Assembly (NCBI RefSeq): GCF_900109195.1 | Contig: NZ_FNZG01000008.1 | Location: 1-64,000, forward strand | Source: Pseudooceanicola nitratireducens | Lineage (GTDB): Bacteria > Pseudomonadota > Alphaproteobacteria > Rhodobacterales > Rhodobacteraceae | DNA length: 64,000 nucleotides | Reading direction: 5' to 3' | Shown: in pieces, positions 55,191 through 63,560 of the stretch | Position numbering within the stretch: position 1 is the stretch's first letter | Layout: each line of letters opens with the position of its first letter | The notes under the pieces: generated by a model | Databases searched by the model: none | What the model saw: the letters and a program-made list of their open reading frames with translations, nothing else | What the model was told of the DNA's origin: nothing | Translations under genes and position numbers: made by a program

Positions 55191-55668
55191 TCATTCGATC
55201 CGGTAGGGTTCCCGGAACCAGTGTTCCTTCAGATTGTCCCCGTCACTGTTTCAATCGACCAACGGAAAGAGACCCGAACCGGAAAGCGGGCCCCGAACAC
55301 CGTGCCATCTGTTTGGGTGGACATTGATGCCGTACTTAAGTTGCGAGACGAAGGCCTGCAGACGAACCGGCTTGCGCTCCTCATCTGGCGGGGCAACTAT
55401 CAGAAAGCCATCCATCGGCGGTAGCGGGAAAGCCGGGCTGCCGGGCGGATGGCGCTCCATCATCTCCTGTCGGTACCGAAACGCGCGGCGCGGCCTCGAA
55501 AAGACTGATGCCGGCGCGTCCTTCTTCGGGAAAATCCAGCGTGGCGCGATCATGGTAGCGTCGTCAAAGCCGCTGTTAGATCATCGCGCCACGTGCCCTT
55601 TCAGTATCGAGCACCTCACCGAAGGGCGCGAAACCCTCGGCGGTCAGTGGCTTGATCCGGATCTTCAA
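55191..55668 (-). pseudogene. allA: decayed ureidoglycolate lyase
   Basis: Read on the minus strand from a TTG at 55668 that overlaps the puuE stop, the translation starts KIRIKPLTAEGFAPFGEVLD, an AllA N-terminus. It continues after in-frame TAA (55624-55561 segment) and TGA stops as RRYHDRATLDFPEEGRAGIS. Near 55480, in a CG-repeat, the frame shifts to AFRYRQEMMERHPPGS, then KYGINVHPNRWHGV, ending LFPLVD, a TGA, and NSDGDNLKEHWFREPYRIE before the last stop at 55191. The total is about 159 codons, the normal AllA length. Intact AllA splits ureidoglycolate into glyoxylate and urea. At least three nonsense codons and one frameshift make this copy inactive. Confidence 0.82.
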
Positions 55669-57089
55669 GCGCCCAGCATCTCAATCAGACGCAGTTCGGC
55701 GATGCGTTCAACTTGACGGCAGGCCTCGGCGAATTCCGTCGGACGATCGTTTAGGATCCGGCGGTGGAACCCATCCCGGATCGAAGCCTTGCTATGGTCC
55801 TTCACCGCAATGATGAAAGGAAAACCATGGCGCGACATGTACTCGGCGTTGAGTCTTCGGAAGACCTCGCGTTCCCGGTCAGTCAGCATATCAAGCTCCG
55901 CCTCCGCCTGCGCATCTTTGGACTCAGCGGTCAGCCGTCCCGCGGTGGCAAGCTTGCCCGCAAAATCGGGCTGAGCCTTCAGAACGCCCAGGCGCTGTTC
56001 ATCCGTGGCCGACCGGAACACCCGTGCCAGCGCATTATGGACACCGGCAGCACTGTCGTGATGAGCGCCCAGTTCAAGCGCATGCGCCCCCTCGGCGATC
56101 CACGAAGAATGCTCGAATACGCCGCCGAAGGCCTCGACGAAGTTTTGACGGTCCATCTGTGACGGGCGGGGGCCGGTCCTGGGCGGATGGGTCTTCGCCC
56201 AATGGTCCGCGATTTCTTCGCGGGTGGCGAACCAGACGCCCTCGTGCCCGGCCATGTGCTCCAGCACGCGCCTGAGCGCAATGACCCGCCCCGGGCGACC
56301 GACCAGACGACAGTGAAGGCCGATGGACAGCATCTTCGGCTGGCCCCTCTGACCCTCGGCATAAAGCATGTCAAAGCTGTCCTTCAGGTATCCTTCGAAC
56401 TGCGCACCATCGGTAAAGCCAGCCTGGATCGCGAAACGCATGTCGTTGCAATCCATGGTATAGGGCACGATCAGCTGATCCTTATCGCCCGCTTCGACCC
56501 AATAGGGCAGATCGTCTGCGTAACTGTCGGCGATATAGGCAAAATTCGCCTCGGACGCGGCCAGGTTGATGGTGTTCATCGAACACTGCCCGGTATACCA
56601 GCCACGCGGCGCGCTGCCTGTCACCTCGGTGTGCAGCCGGATCGCCTCTCGGATCTGGGCGCGTTCTTCCTCGGAGGACATGTCCCTGTGCTCGACCCAC
56701 TTGAGACCATGGCTGGCGATCTCCCAGCCGGCCTCTTGCATTGCCTTGACCTGCTCCGGCGCGCGCGCCAGCGCGGTCGCGACACCGTAGACAGTTACGC
56801 CACCCTTGCCGACAACGTCTGTCAGAAGATCCTTCAGGCGCCAGAATCCTGCCCGGCTGCCGTATTCATAGATCGTTTCCATGTTCCAGTGCCGCTGGCC
56901 GGGCCAGGGCCGAGCGCCGGTGATCTCGGACAGGAATGCCTCGGACGCCGAATCGCCGTGCAGGATGTTGTTCTCGCCGCCCTCTTCGTAGTTGACCACG
57001 ATCTGAACAGCGATCTTGGCACCATTTGGCCATTGGGCATCGAGCATATTCGGGCCGTGACCGACCATGTCTCGGGGATAGCGTTGCAA
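55665..57089 (-). CDS. puuE: bifunctional allantoinase PuuE / OHCU decarboxylase
   Basis: This fusion of about 474 residues has an N-terminal polysaccharide-deacetylase-like allantoinase (PuuE): QRYPRDMVGHGPNMLDAQWP, IVVNYEEGGENNILHGDSAS, ASHGLKWVEHRDMSSEEE, and SIGLHCRLVGRPGR. From about residue 315 an OHCU decarboxylase (UraD) domain follows: FVEAFGGVFEHSSWIAEGA, then YMSRHGFPFIIAVKDHSKAS. It thus decarboxylates OHCU to allantoin and hydrolyses allantoin to allantoate. The start is TTG 57089, 7 bases after GGAGGT; a TTG at 57095 is too close to that site. The downstream partner allA is a pseudogene. Confidence 0.9.
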   Translation of the reverse strand: MQRYPRDMVGHGPNMLDAQWPNGAKIAVQIVVNYEEGGENNILHGDSASEAFLSEITGARPWPGQRHWNMETIYEYGSRAGFWRLKDLLTDVVGKGGVTVYGVATALARAPEQVKAMQEAGWEIASHGLKWVEHRDMSSEEERAQIREAIRLHTEVTGSAPRGWYTGQCSMNTINLAASEANFAYIADSYADDLPYWVEAGDKDQLIVPYTMDCNDMRFAIQAGFTDGAQFEGYLKDSFDMLYAEGQRGQPKMLSIGLHCRLVGRPGRVIALRRVLEHMAGHEGVWFATREEIADHWAKTHPPRTGPRPSQMDRQNFVEAFGGVFEHSSWIAEGAHALELGAHHDSAAGVHNALARVFRSATDEQRLGVLKAQPDFAGKLATAGRLTAESKDAQAEAELDMLTDREREVFRRLNAEYMSRHGFPFIIAVKDHSKASIRDGFHRRILNDRPTEFAEACRQVERIAELRLIEMLGA

Positions 57090-57634
57090 ATCCAAACCTC
57101 CGTTTTAACCGCCTTCTAGGCGATGAAATCGCCCGGAATTATCAAAAAGAATGCGAAAGAGACTTCGGCAACTGCCGCTTTGCCTGCCTGACATTTACGG
57201 GGTTGGAAAATGGCATGAGACGTCCGGCAGGAGCTCAGGATGACCGGAGACCTTGCGCCCCATGGTCTTGTTACTGCCTGCGGGATGCCCGCCGAGGGCA
57301 TCACGATCCCGCTTGATCTAGGCTCGGAAACGTCTCACCGGACAATCGCCAAGAGCGTGACAAATCACGATGGCCGTACCGACATTCCGGACCGGCGTCC
57401 GGCGGTCGGGCTCAGCGGCCCATCGACCTGCAAGCCGCAATCTCCCGCCTTCGACCAGGGTAGAAACTGACGGGCCGACCGAGAATCGCCGTCAAACGGC
57501 GGCTCTCCGGAGCGGCCTGACGTCTCGTTCATAATCCGAAACACAAAGTACAATTTAATGCACTTTTTGAAACGAAAGCTCCTCCGCTAGGCTTCTTGAA
57601 AGCAACTATTAACGGTAGCCAACCGGGAGGTATA
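57090..57634. other. 545-base divergent promoter gap, puuE / NdmB-like operon
   Basis: I see no gene. The last 100 bases are AT-rich; TTGAAA at 57567-57572 and TAGGCT at 57588-57593 are a weak promoter candidate (spacer 15 bases). The first bases hold the puuE ribosome-binding site on the minus strand. Confidence 0.45.
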
Positions 57635-58690
57635 ATGAACGCCCTGTCCCCACTCACCGCAGACCAAAGCTATCTGCGTCATTTCTGGCATCCTGTCGCA
57701 ACTGTCAACGAACTTGAGGCCGCCGATCCGGCGGGCAACGGCCCGATCGGCCGGACGCTTCTTGACGAACCTCTGGTTATCGCACGACTGGACGGAAAAT
57801 ATGTGGCCATGCACGATCGATGCGCACATCGCTTTGCGAAGCTGTCCGTCGGCAAGGTGCTGGACAACAACCGTATCCAATGCCCCTATCACGGCTGGGA
57901 ATATGGTGCCAGCGGCCGCTGCGAACATATGCCGGCCTGTCCGAACGACGCGATTCCGAAAAAGGCATTCACCCCTGCCTTTGACTGCGAAGAGCGATAC
58001 GGGATCATCTGGGTCCGCCTCGACAGTTCCTGGGATTGCACCAACATTCCTTACTGCGAAGCCTGGGAAAACCCGGAATACAAGCGCCAGATCGTCGCCG
58101 AACCCTACAACTGGGACAGCTCGGCCGAACGCCGCTGGGAAAACTTTACCGATTTCTCGCACTTCGCCTATGTGCATCCGGGCACCCTCTATGACCCGGC
58201 GTATTCCGAACCGGCAATCGTGCCTGTTGACCGTGTCGGCGGCGAACTTCGCTTCTTCATGGAGCCGGGACGCGACATGCTCGACACCCTGCCGGACGAT
58301 AGTCCCCTTGGAAGCTGGAATTACCGCAACACCATGCCGTTCAGCGTCAACCTGTCGATCAGGCTGTACAAGAACGACCAGCCCTTCCTTCTCTGGACGA
58401 CCTCGAGCCCGATCTCGGCGACCTCGTGCCGGAACTTCATGATCATCGCACATACCGACGAAAACCTGCCCGACAGTCAGCCGCTCGACTTCCAGAAAAT
58501 CGTTCTGGCTGAGGACCAACCGGTCATTGAGACGCAGCCCGGCCCGATCTATCTGGACGAAGTCTCGCTGCCGACGGACAAGATCTCGAACCAGTACCGG
58601 AAATGGCTGAGGGAACTGTCCGCAGCAGCGGCAAAAGGCGAAGAGGCCTTCAAGGCGGCCCTTTATACCGACGTCACCGAGAGCAAGTGA
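57635..58690 (+). CDS. NdmB-like Rieske N-demethylase oxygenase
   Basis: This 351-residue Rieske oxygenase is paralogous to the one at 33.3 kb. Rieske ligands are C63, H65, C83 and H86 (RCAHR ... CPYHGW). Iron ligands include H176 and H181 in ENFTDFSHFAYVHPG. Segments LWTTSSPISATSCRNFMII and HPGTLYDP resemble, as I recall, NdmB (N3-demethylase) more than NdmA. The expected reaction is removal of a purine N3-methyl group as formaldehyde. ATG 57635 follows GGGAGG. It heads an operon of nine genes and lies 4 bases before the NdmC-like gene. Confidence 0.87.
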   Translation: MNALSPLTADQSYLRHFWHPVATVNELEAADPAGNGPIGRTLLDEPLVIARLDGKYVAMHDRCAHRFAKLSVGKVLDNNRIQCPYHGWEYGASGRCEHMPACPNDAIPKKAFTPAFDCEERYGIIWVRLDSSWDCTNIPYCEAWENPEYKRQIVAEPYNWDSSAERRWENFTDFSHFAYVHPGTLYDPAYSEPAIVPVDRVGGELRFFMEPGRDMLDTLPDDSPLGSWNYRNTMPFSVNLSIRLYKNDQPFLLWTTSSPISATSCRNFMIIAHTDENLPDSQPLDFQKIVLAEDQPVIETQPGPIYLDEVSLPTDKISNQYRKWLRELSAAAAKGEEAFKAALYTDVTESK

Positions 58691-58694
58691 AAGA

Positions 58695-59516
58695 ATGGAC
58701 GCTCACGATGACGCGGAGGTCTGGAACCGTTGGTACCCACTCGGGTCACCAACGGACATCCGGCGGAGGAACGCGACCAAAACCCGGCTTCTGGGCCATG
58801 AGATCGACCTGGAAATCCACCAGACGTGGATTTCAGCGTCGGTCGGCTCGCGCCCTTTGCCGATTACCGAACGACTGGGGTATATCTGGACAAGTCTTGG
58901 CGACCCCGACGGCCCGCCCCAACAATTGCTCGAATATTACGAGGTCGATCGCCTCGTCATGAATATCTGGTCCACGCCCATCAAGTGTTCGGGCCTTCGG
59001 ATCGTGGACAACGTGATCGACAACGCCCACTTCCCGTTCCTGCACCCCCATGTCCTGGGCGATGAGGAGCATCTGGACCTGGTCCCGGGGGAAGCAAGCG
59101 TCGACGACCAGGGTGCCTTGTGGCTGAAGTCGCAGAAAGCCTGGCTGCCTCTGACGAATTCGGTTGCGGAATACACCTATCGGATTTCCGATCCATATTC
59201 GGTGGTTCTGTTCATCCATCGCCCTGAAACACCGGGTCGATACGACTATCTCGGCATTTTTGCGCAGCCCTTGGATGAAGAAAGCTTCATCGCCCACAAG
59301 ATGCTTGCCTGGATCAGGGAAGACTGGATGGACGAGCGCCAGTTGAAGGCCGACCAACAGAGCATCTCTGCGCAGGACAAATACGTCCTTGAACGGCATG
59401 CCCACAAGAAACTGCCCCTCAATGACGTCGAAACCTCCATCGAGGTGGACAGGTCTTCGTTGCGCTACCGGGAATGGTTGCGGGCCCGAAATGTCAACTA
59501 CGGAGCGATGACATGA
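58695..59516 (+). CDS. NdmC-like oxygenase subunit lacking a Rieske domain, copy 1
   Basis: This 273-residue protein has only the catalytic half of a Rieske oxygenase. There is no CxH/CxxH pair. The mononuclear iron motif is DNVIDNAHFPFLHPHVLG (H112, H117 and nearby D105 or D109), and WLRARNVNYGA closes the protein. In Pseudomonas putida the N7-demethylase NdmC is likewise Rieske-less and depends on the Rieske centre of NdmD and on NdmE. By analogy this should remove an N7-methyl group of methylxanthine. It overlaps the following Rieske-type gene (ATGA), implying co-assembly. Confidence 0.83.
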   Translation: MDAHDDAEVWNRWYPLGSPTDIRRRNATKTRLLGHEIDLEIHQTWISASVGSRPLPITERLGYIWTSLGDPDGPPQQLLEYYEVDRLVMNIWSTPIKCSGLRIVDNVIDNAHFPFLHPHVLGDEEHLDLVPGEASVDDQGALWLKSQKAWLPLTNSVAEYTYRISDPYSVVLFIHRPETPGRYDYLGIFAQPLDEESFIAHKMLAWIREDWMDERQLKADQQSISAQDKYVLERHAHKKLPLNDVETSIEVDRSSLRYREWLRARNVNYGAMT

Positions 59517-60046
59517 CCTCCTACGTTGTTGCACTCGAAAAAGACGTCCGGCCGAATTCGATCGTCAGGTCGATGATGGGGGACACCCCCCTGGTCATCT
59601 GGAGAGGCTCCAGTGGCGCGATCCACGTCTGGCTGGATTGCTGCCCGCATCGCTCTGTCAGACTTAGCGCCGGACGGAACATGGGGGACTATCTCGAAGG
59701 CGTGTACCACGGATGGCGTTTCGACGAAACCGGACTGGTCACACTGGTTCCCGCGTTGCAGGGTCGCCCGTCCGAAGACATTCGCGCAACCGTCTATTCC
59801 ACAGCGTTGGCAGACGGCTTTGTCTGGGCGAGCGATGACGCTTGTACGCCTGCGGAAAGCGCCGGAGAGCCCTGCTATCCGGTCCACATCGCGGCACCGA
59901 TCGACCAAGTCCGGCAGCAAGTCGATACCGCAGTCGATCATCTTACCCCCTGGGGAACACAGGAAACGATGGTCTATCCAACAGGGAATCCAGAACAAAG
60001 ACGCGCCGAATTGTCCGCGATTAGGCTAAGATTGGAGGAGTCATGA
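59513..60046 (+). CDS. stand-alone Rieske-fold protein with a missing cysteine ligand, copy 1
   Basis: This 177-residue protein looks like the Rieske half of an oxygenase or of NdmD. The first ligand pair is C44 and H46 (CCPHRSVRLSAG). The second motif reads LEGVYHGW, so the expected cysteine at position 63 is glycine (codon GGC at 59699-59701, one base from TGC) while H66 remains. The adjacent C43 is not a normal substitute. The protein may not hold a standard 2Fe-2S cluster and could be structural, or the copy may be impaired. ATGA overlaps on both sides tie it to the NdmC-like and GST genes. Confidence 0.8.
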   Translation: MTSYVVALEKDVRPNSIVRSMMGDTPLVIWRGSSGAIHVWLDCCPHRSVRLSAGRNMGDYLEGVYHGWRFDETGLVTLVPALQGRPSEDIRATVYSTALADGFVWASDDACTPAESAGEPCYPVHIAAPIDQVRQQVDTAVDHLTPWGTQETMVYPTGNPEQRRAELSAIRLRLEES

Positions 60047-60684
60047 TACAGCTCCATGACTACCCACTTTCGGGGAACTGCTTCAAAGTCCGCTTCCTGA
60101 TGGATCAGCTGGACCTGGACTACCAGTCGACCCTTGTCGATTTCTATCCCGGGTACGAGCATAAATCGCCACGTTTCCTCAAGATCAATCCCTTGGGGCA
60201 ACTTCCGGTCATCGAGGACAACGGTCAAACCATTCGCGATGCGCAGGCCATCCTGGTCTATCTGGCGACCGCATATGATACGTCCGGCACGTGGTTCCCG
60301 CGCGACCGGCAAGGCGAGATCTACCAATGGCTCGCCTTCGCGGACGAGTTGACCGGATCCATCTCGGCTGCGCGGCTTCATGATGCGATGTTCTATAGCC
60401 TGGACGTTGCCAAGGCCCGGGCGAGAGGCACCAAGCTGCTGCGGATCGTCGACGAACATCTCTGGTTCACCGAAAAAGACGGCCACGACTGGTTGGTGCC
60501 GTTGCCGCATCCGACCATCGCTGATGTCGCCTGCCTTCCCTACATCGCGCTCGCCGAAGAAGGCGGGATTGACCTTGCTCCCTATCCTTCCGTCGCACGG
60601 TGGATGGAGCGCTTTATGAGACTCGAGAAGTTCAAGCCGATGCCCGGCATGATGCCTCTTGAAATGCCGAAGGAAACGCCATGA
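60043..60684 (+). CDS. GST-family protein, NdmE-like, copy 1
   Basis: This 213-residue glutathione S-transferase-fold protein has a thioredoxin-like N-terminal domain (IQLHDYPLSGNCFKVRFLMD, KINPLGQLPVIEDNGQTI, DAQAILVYLA) and a helical C-terminal domain. In the Pseudomonas caffeine N7-demethylase, the GST-like NdmE has a structural role in the NdmCDE complex. Position between a Rieske protein and the reductase, with ATGA overlaps to both, supports that role. A true glutathione-dependent activity, for example on formaldehyde, cannot be excluded. Confidence 0.83.
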   Translation: MIQLHDYPLSGNCFKVRFLMDQLDLDYQSTLVDFYPGYEHKSPRFLKINPLGQLPVIEDNGQTIRDAQAILVYLATAYDTSGTWFPRDRQGEIYQWLAFADELTGSISAARLHDAMFYSLDVAKARARGTKLLRIVDEHLWFTEKDGHDWLVPLPHPTIADVACLPYIALAEEGGIDLAPYPSVARWMERFMRLEKFKPMPGMMPLEMPKETP

Positions 60685-61628
60685 ATACTCAACGGGTAAA
60701 AGTCAGGCGAATTGTAGAACAGACGCCGGAAATCCGGTCATTCGAACTCGTCCCCTGCGATGGATCTTCTGTCAGTTTCACGCCCGGAGACCATATCGAC
60801 GTCCACGCCGGCAAAGACCTCATTCGCCAGTACTCGCTCTGGAACGGGCCCGATGACCGCGACGCCTATCAGATCGGCGTAAAGCGCGAGGAGAACGGCC
60901 GGGGCGGATCCGCCGCGATGCACACTCTCAAAGAGGGTGACGAGATCGAAGTGAGCTTGCCCCGCAACAACTTTGAACTTCGGTCCGACGACGGCCCGGT
61001 GATCCTGATCGCCGGCGGGATCGGTATCACACCGGTACTGTCGATGGCGCGGCACCTTCAGGCCATGAACCGCAAATGCGTGCTTCACCTGTTTGCCCGA
61101 AGCGACGAGCATCTGCCCTTCAAGAACGAGCTGGCAGCGCTGGACGAGGTTCCGATCCATCTTGGGCTTGTTCCCCCGGAACTTGACGCTGTTCTGACTC
61201 GGATCCTGTCCAACCCGCCCAAGGATGCACGCTTGTATTTCTGCGGCCCCGGGCCCTTCATGGACCTGATCGAGAACTTGGCGAAGACCTGCGGCTGGAG
61301 CAGCGATCGTGTCCATCTGGAACGTTTCAGCGTCGAGGCGGACTCGCTCGACCTCGACGGGGAGAGCTTTGAGCTCGTGCTTCAACAATCGGGCGTCACC
61401 CTGACGATTGCCGAAGGCCAGACCATCATCGAAGCGATGGAAGCAGCCGGTCTTGAGCCGATGACATCCTGCGAACAGGGCGTTTGCGGCACCTGCCTGA
61501 CGACGGTCCTGGAGGGAGAGCCGGATCACCGCGACCTCTACCTCAATCCCGCCGAGAAGGACTCCGGCACGCTGATCATGCCTTGCGTGTCTCGATGCAA
61601 GGGCAAGAAACTGGTTCTGGACCTGTAA
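60681..61628 (+). CDS. FMN/2Fe-2S oxygenase reductase (NdmD C-terminal-like)
   Basis: This 315-residue electron-transfer protein is of the phthalate dioxygenase reductase class. The flavin domain (RQYSLWNGP, residues 1-100) is followed by an NADH domain (LIAGGIGITPVLSMARHLQA, about 112; YFCGPGPFMDLI, about 190). A C-terminal plant-type ferredoxin domain has CEQGVCGTCLTTVLEG and PCVSRC. It passes NADH electrons to Rieske centres. NdmD of Pseudomonas carries an extra N-terminal Rieske domain, which is absent here and encoded separately. It is the only such reductase in the window, so it probably serves all the demethylases. Confidence 0.9.
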   Translation: MNTQRVKVRRIVEQTPEIRSFELVPCDGSSVSFTPGDHIDVHAGKDLIRQYSLWNGPDDRDAYQIGVKREENGRGGSAAMHTLKEGDEIEVSLPRNNFELRSDDGPVILIAGGIGITPVLSMARHLQAMNRKCVLHLFARSDEHLPFKNELAALDEVPIHLGLVPPELDAVLTRILSNPPKDARLYFCGPGPFMDLIENLAKTCGWSSDRVHLERFSVEADSLDLDGESFELVLQQSGVTLTIAEGQTIIEAMEAAGLEPMTSCEQGVCGTCLTTVLEGEPDHRDLYLNPAEKDSGTLIMPCVSRCKGKKLVLDL

Positions 61629-61629
61629 C

Positions 61630-61863
61630 ATGGTAACGCGACGCGTATCTCTTGAGGGCGCACTCAGCACTGAATCATGCCTGGCCATGATCAGTCACTT
61701 TGCAAGGCGCCTCTCCCTGACGAGCACAATCACAAGCGCGTCGCCCAGATCCATTTCCATCATGCTGACCGGAGATGAACGGGTCATCGACATGTTCGAG
61801 ATCGCCTGCTGGCTCGGGCCTGACGACGTGACAGTCGACACGATCACAGTCGAAATCGTCTGA
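61630..61863 (+). CDS. small hypothetical protein
   Basis: This 77-residue protein starts MVTRRVSLEGALSTESCLAM, one base after the reductase stop, and ends in an acidic segment GPDDVTVDTITVEIV. It is predicted alpha/beta, with no membrane helix or metal motif. I recognise no family. Tight spacing with the reductase suggests co-translation. A short inverted repeat follows at 61881-61915, before the second Rieske gene, and may mark an internal processing or attenuation point. Confidence 0.6.
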   Translation: MVTRRVSLEGALSTESCLAMISHFARRLSLTSTITSASPRSISIMLTGDERVIDMFEIACWLGPDDVTVDTITVEIV

Positions 61864-61973
61864 CGCGGTGCAGAACCCAAGCCCGGCACCGCGGACGGGA
61901 CTGAAAAAGCCGGGCCCGATCAGGGCCCAGCCAACCAGGTCTCAGGGCTTACAACACAGAAATGGGGAGTGAA

Positions 61974-62645
61974 ATGCAATCTACAGAACTCGAAGCCGGA
62001 TGGTTCCCTGCCGGACTTCAGAACCACGTTCTTCCCAAGACGGCGGGACGTATCATGATCGGTGACAAGGACATCGCCCTATGGCGCGGTGAAGATGGCA
62101 AGATCAGGGCATGGGAAAACAGATGCCCGCACCGCGGTATGCGGTTGTCCTATGGCATCGTTCGCGGGAACACGCTGACATGCCTATACCATGGCTGGTC
62201 CTACGACGGCACCGGGGGCTGCGCAGGAATTCCGGCACATCCGGATCTGACGCCGCCCAAGACGATCCGCACCAAGGTTTACCGCGCAGCGGATTCCGGT
62301 GGTATGATCTGGGTCGCAAACCCCGAAGAAGCCACCGAGGTCCCTGCGATTGACGGTGCCTGGGCCCCCAACCGTTCGATCCATGTCGATGTGGCTCCGG
62401 CGAACATTGCAGCTCTGACCGAGGGCATCGGAGCCGAGCTGCAGTCCAAGATCACCGATCACGCCGCGATCCTCCGCGTCCCGAACATCGAGGAAGACAT
62501 CCTCGTGGCCTTCCTCGACATGAAGGAGCACGGCGCAATGATCCACACTGCGGTTCCGGCCAAGGCTACGGAAGCTGTCGCAATCGCCGTCAGCAAGCTG
62601 TCCACCCATCTGCGGCAGGTCTTCAAGGCGTCCAGCGCCGCTTAA
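61974..62645 (+). CDS. stand-alone Rieske protein with intact ligands, copy 2
   Basis: This 223-residue protein has an N-terminal Rieske domain with complete ligands C51, H53, C70 and H73 (CPHRGMRLSYG ... LTCLYHGWSYDG). A C-terminal part of about 110 residues has no mononuclear iron motif. ATG 61974 is preceded by GGGGAG; an ATG 12 bases earlier is less well placed. It looks like the missing N-terminal half of NdmD made as a separate chain, and would relay electrons from the 315-residue reductase to the Rieske-less oxygenases. The next gene is the second NdmC-like subunit, 59 bases on. Confidence 0.85.
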   Translation: MQSTELEAGWFPAGLQNHVLPKTAGRIMIGDKDIALWRGEDGKIRAWENRCPHRGMRLSYGIVRGNTLTCLYHGWSYDGTGGCAGIPAHPDLTPPKTIRTKVYRAADSGGMIWVANPEEATEVPAIDGAWAPNRSIHVDVAPANIAALTEGIGAELQSKITDHAAILRVPNIEEDILVAFLDMKEHGAMIHTAVPAKATEAVAIAVSKLSTHLRQVFKASSAA

Positions 62646-62704
62646 CAGGCCTCATAGCCTAGCAAGTTGATCGTCTCACTTCGACAAGCGAGGAGAAACA
62701 TACT

Positions 62705-63559
62705 ATGAAACCCGATTCATTCACCCATTCGCAATGGTACGCCATCGGCCGCATTGGCGATTTCGAAGGTGCGAACGCCAAACCTGTCCGGCTGCTCTCG
62801 CAGGACTTGACGGTGAACAACTCGGCTGGCGTTCTGTCGGTCGCGGATGCCGAAGGTCGCAGCCTTCAGTCGCAGATCCGCTATGGCCATCTCTGGACCA
62901 CGCTCAGCGACAATCCCCGCCCGCTGTATGACATGCCCGAATTCGACGAACCGGACCGCCGCCTTGTGACCGCTGGCGGCGTGGGCGTCCGATGCTCCGG
63001 TCTGCGGTGCGTCGAGAACTTCCTCGACATGGCGCATTTCCCCTTCGTTCACACGGACATCCTTGGTGTGGAAGACCATTCTACCGTCGAAAACTACGAC
63101 GTCAGCATGGATGCAGACAAAGACGAGATCTGGGCGACCAAATGCAAGTTCTTCCAGCCCCTCGCCTCGGCGGCGGCCACGGGCGGACAGATGACGGAAT
63201 ACAAGTATCGCGTTCCGCATCCCTATTCGACCATCCTCTACAAGACATGCCCTATCCGGGAAAATGTCTGGGATCTGGTCGGCCTGTTCATCCAGCCCGT
63301 GGAAGAAGACGAATGCATCGTTCATTCGTTCATCCTGGTCTTCGATGAAGACAACACCGACACCGGTCTTCTTCACTTTCAGCAGAACATCTTTCTGCAG
63401 GACCGGATGATCCTTGAAAATCAGGTTCCCCGGAAACTGCCGCTCGATCCCCGATGGGAACTTCCGACACGGGCAGACGCATCTTCCATCGCCTATCGCC
63501 GTTGGCTGAAGGCCAATGAACTCCAGTGGGGGATCGCCCTCTTCGACAAGGCGGCATGA
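62705..63559 (+). CDS. NdmC-like oxygenase subunit lacking a Rieske domain, copy 2
   Basis: This 284-residue catalytic-only oxygenase subunit has the iron motif ENFLDMAHFPFVHTDILG (H111, H116) and no Rieske cysteines. The N-terminus HSQWYAIGRIGDFEGANAK and the closing YRRWLKANELQWGIALF parallel copy 1, so the two are diverged paralogs. It is followed one base after its stop by a second GST-like gene, repeating the oxygenase/Rieske/GST set. A different N-methyl position or a different methylxanthine is the likeliest reason for two sets (inference). Confidence 0.84.
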   Translation: MKPDSFTHSQWYAIGRIGDFEGANAKPVRLLSQDLTVNNSAGVLSVADAEGRSLQSQIRYGHLWTTLSDNPRPLYDMPEFDEPDRRLVTAGGVGVRCSGLRCVENFLDMAHFPFVHTDILGVEDHSTVENYDVSMDADKDEIWATKCKFFQPLASAAATGGQMTEYKYRVPHPYSTILYKTCPIRENVWDLVGLFIQPVEEDECIVHSFILVFDEDNTDTGLLHFQQNIFLQDRMILENQVPRKLPLDPRWELPTRADASSIAYRRWLKANELQWGIALFDKAA

Positions 63560-63560
63560 A

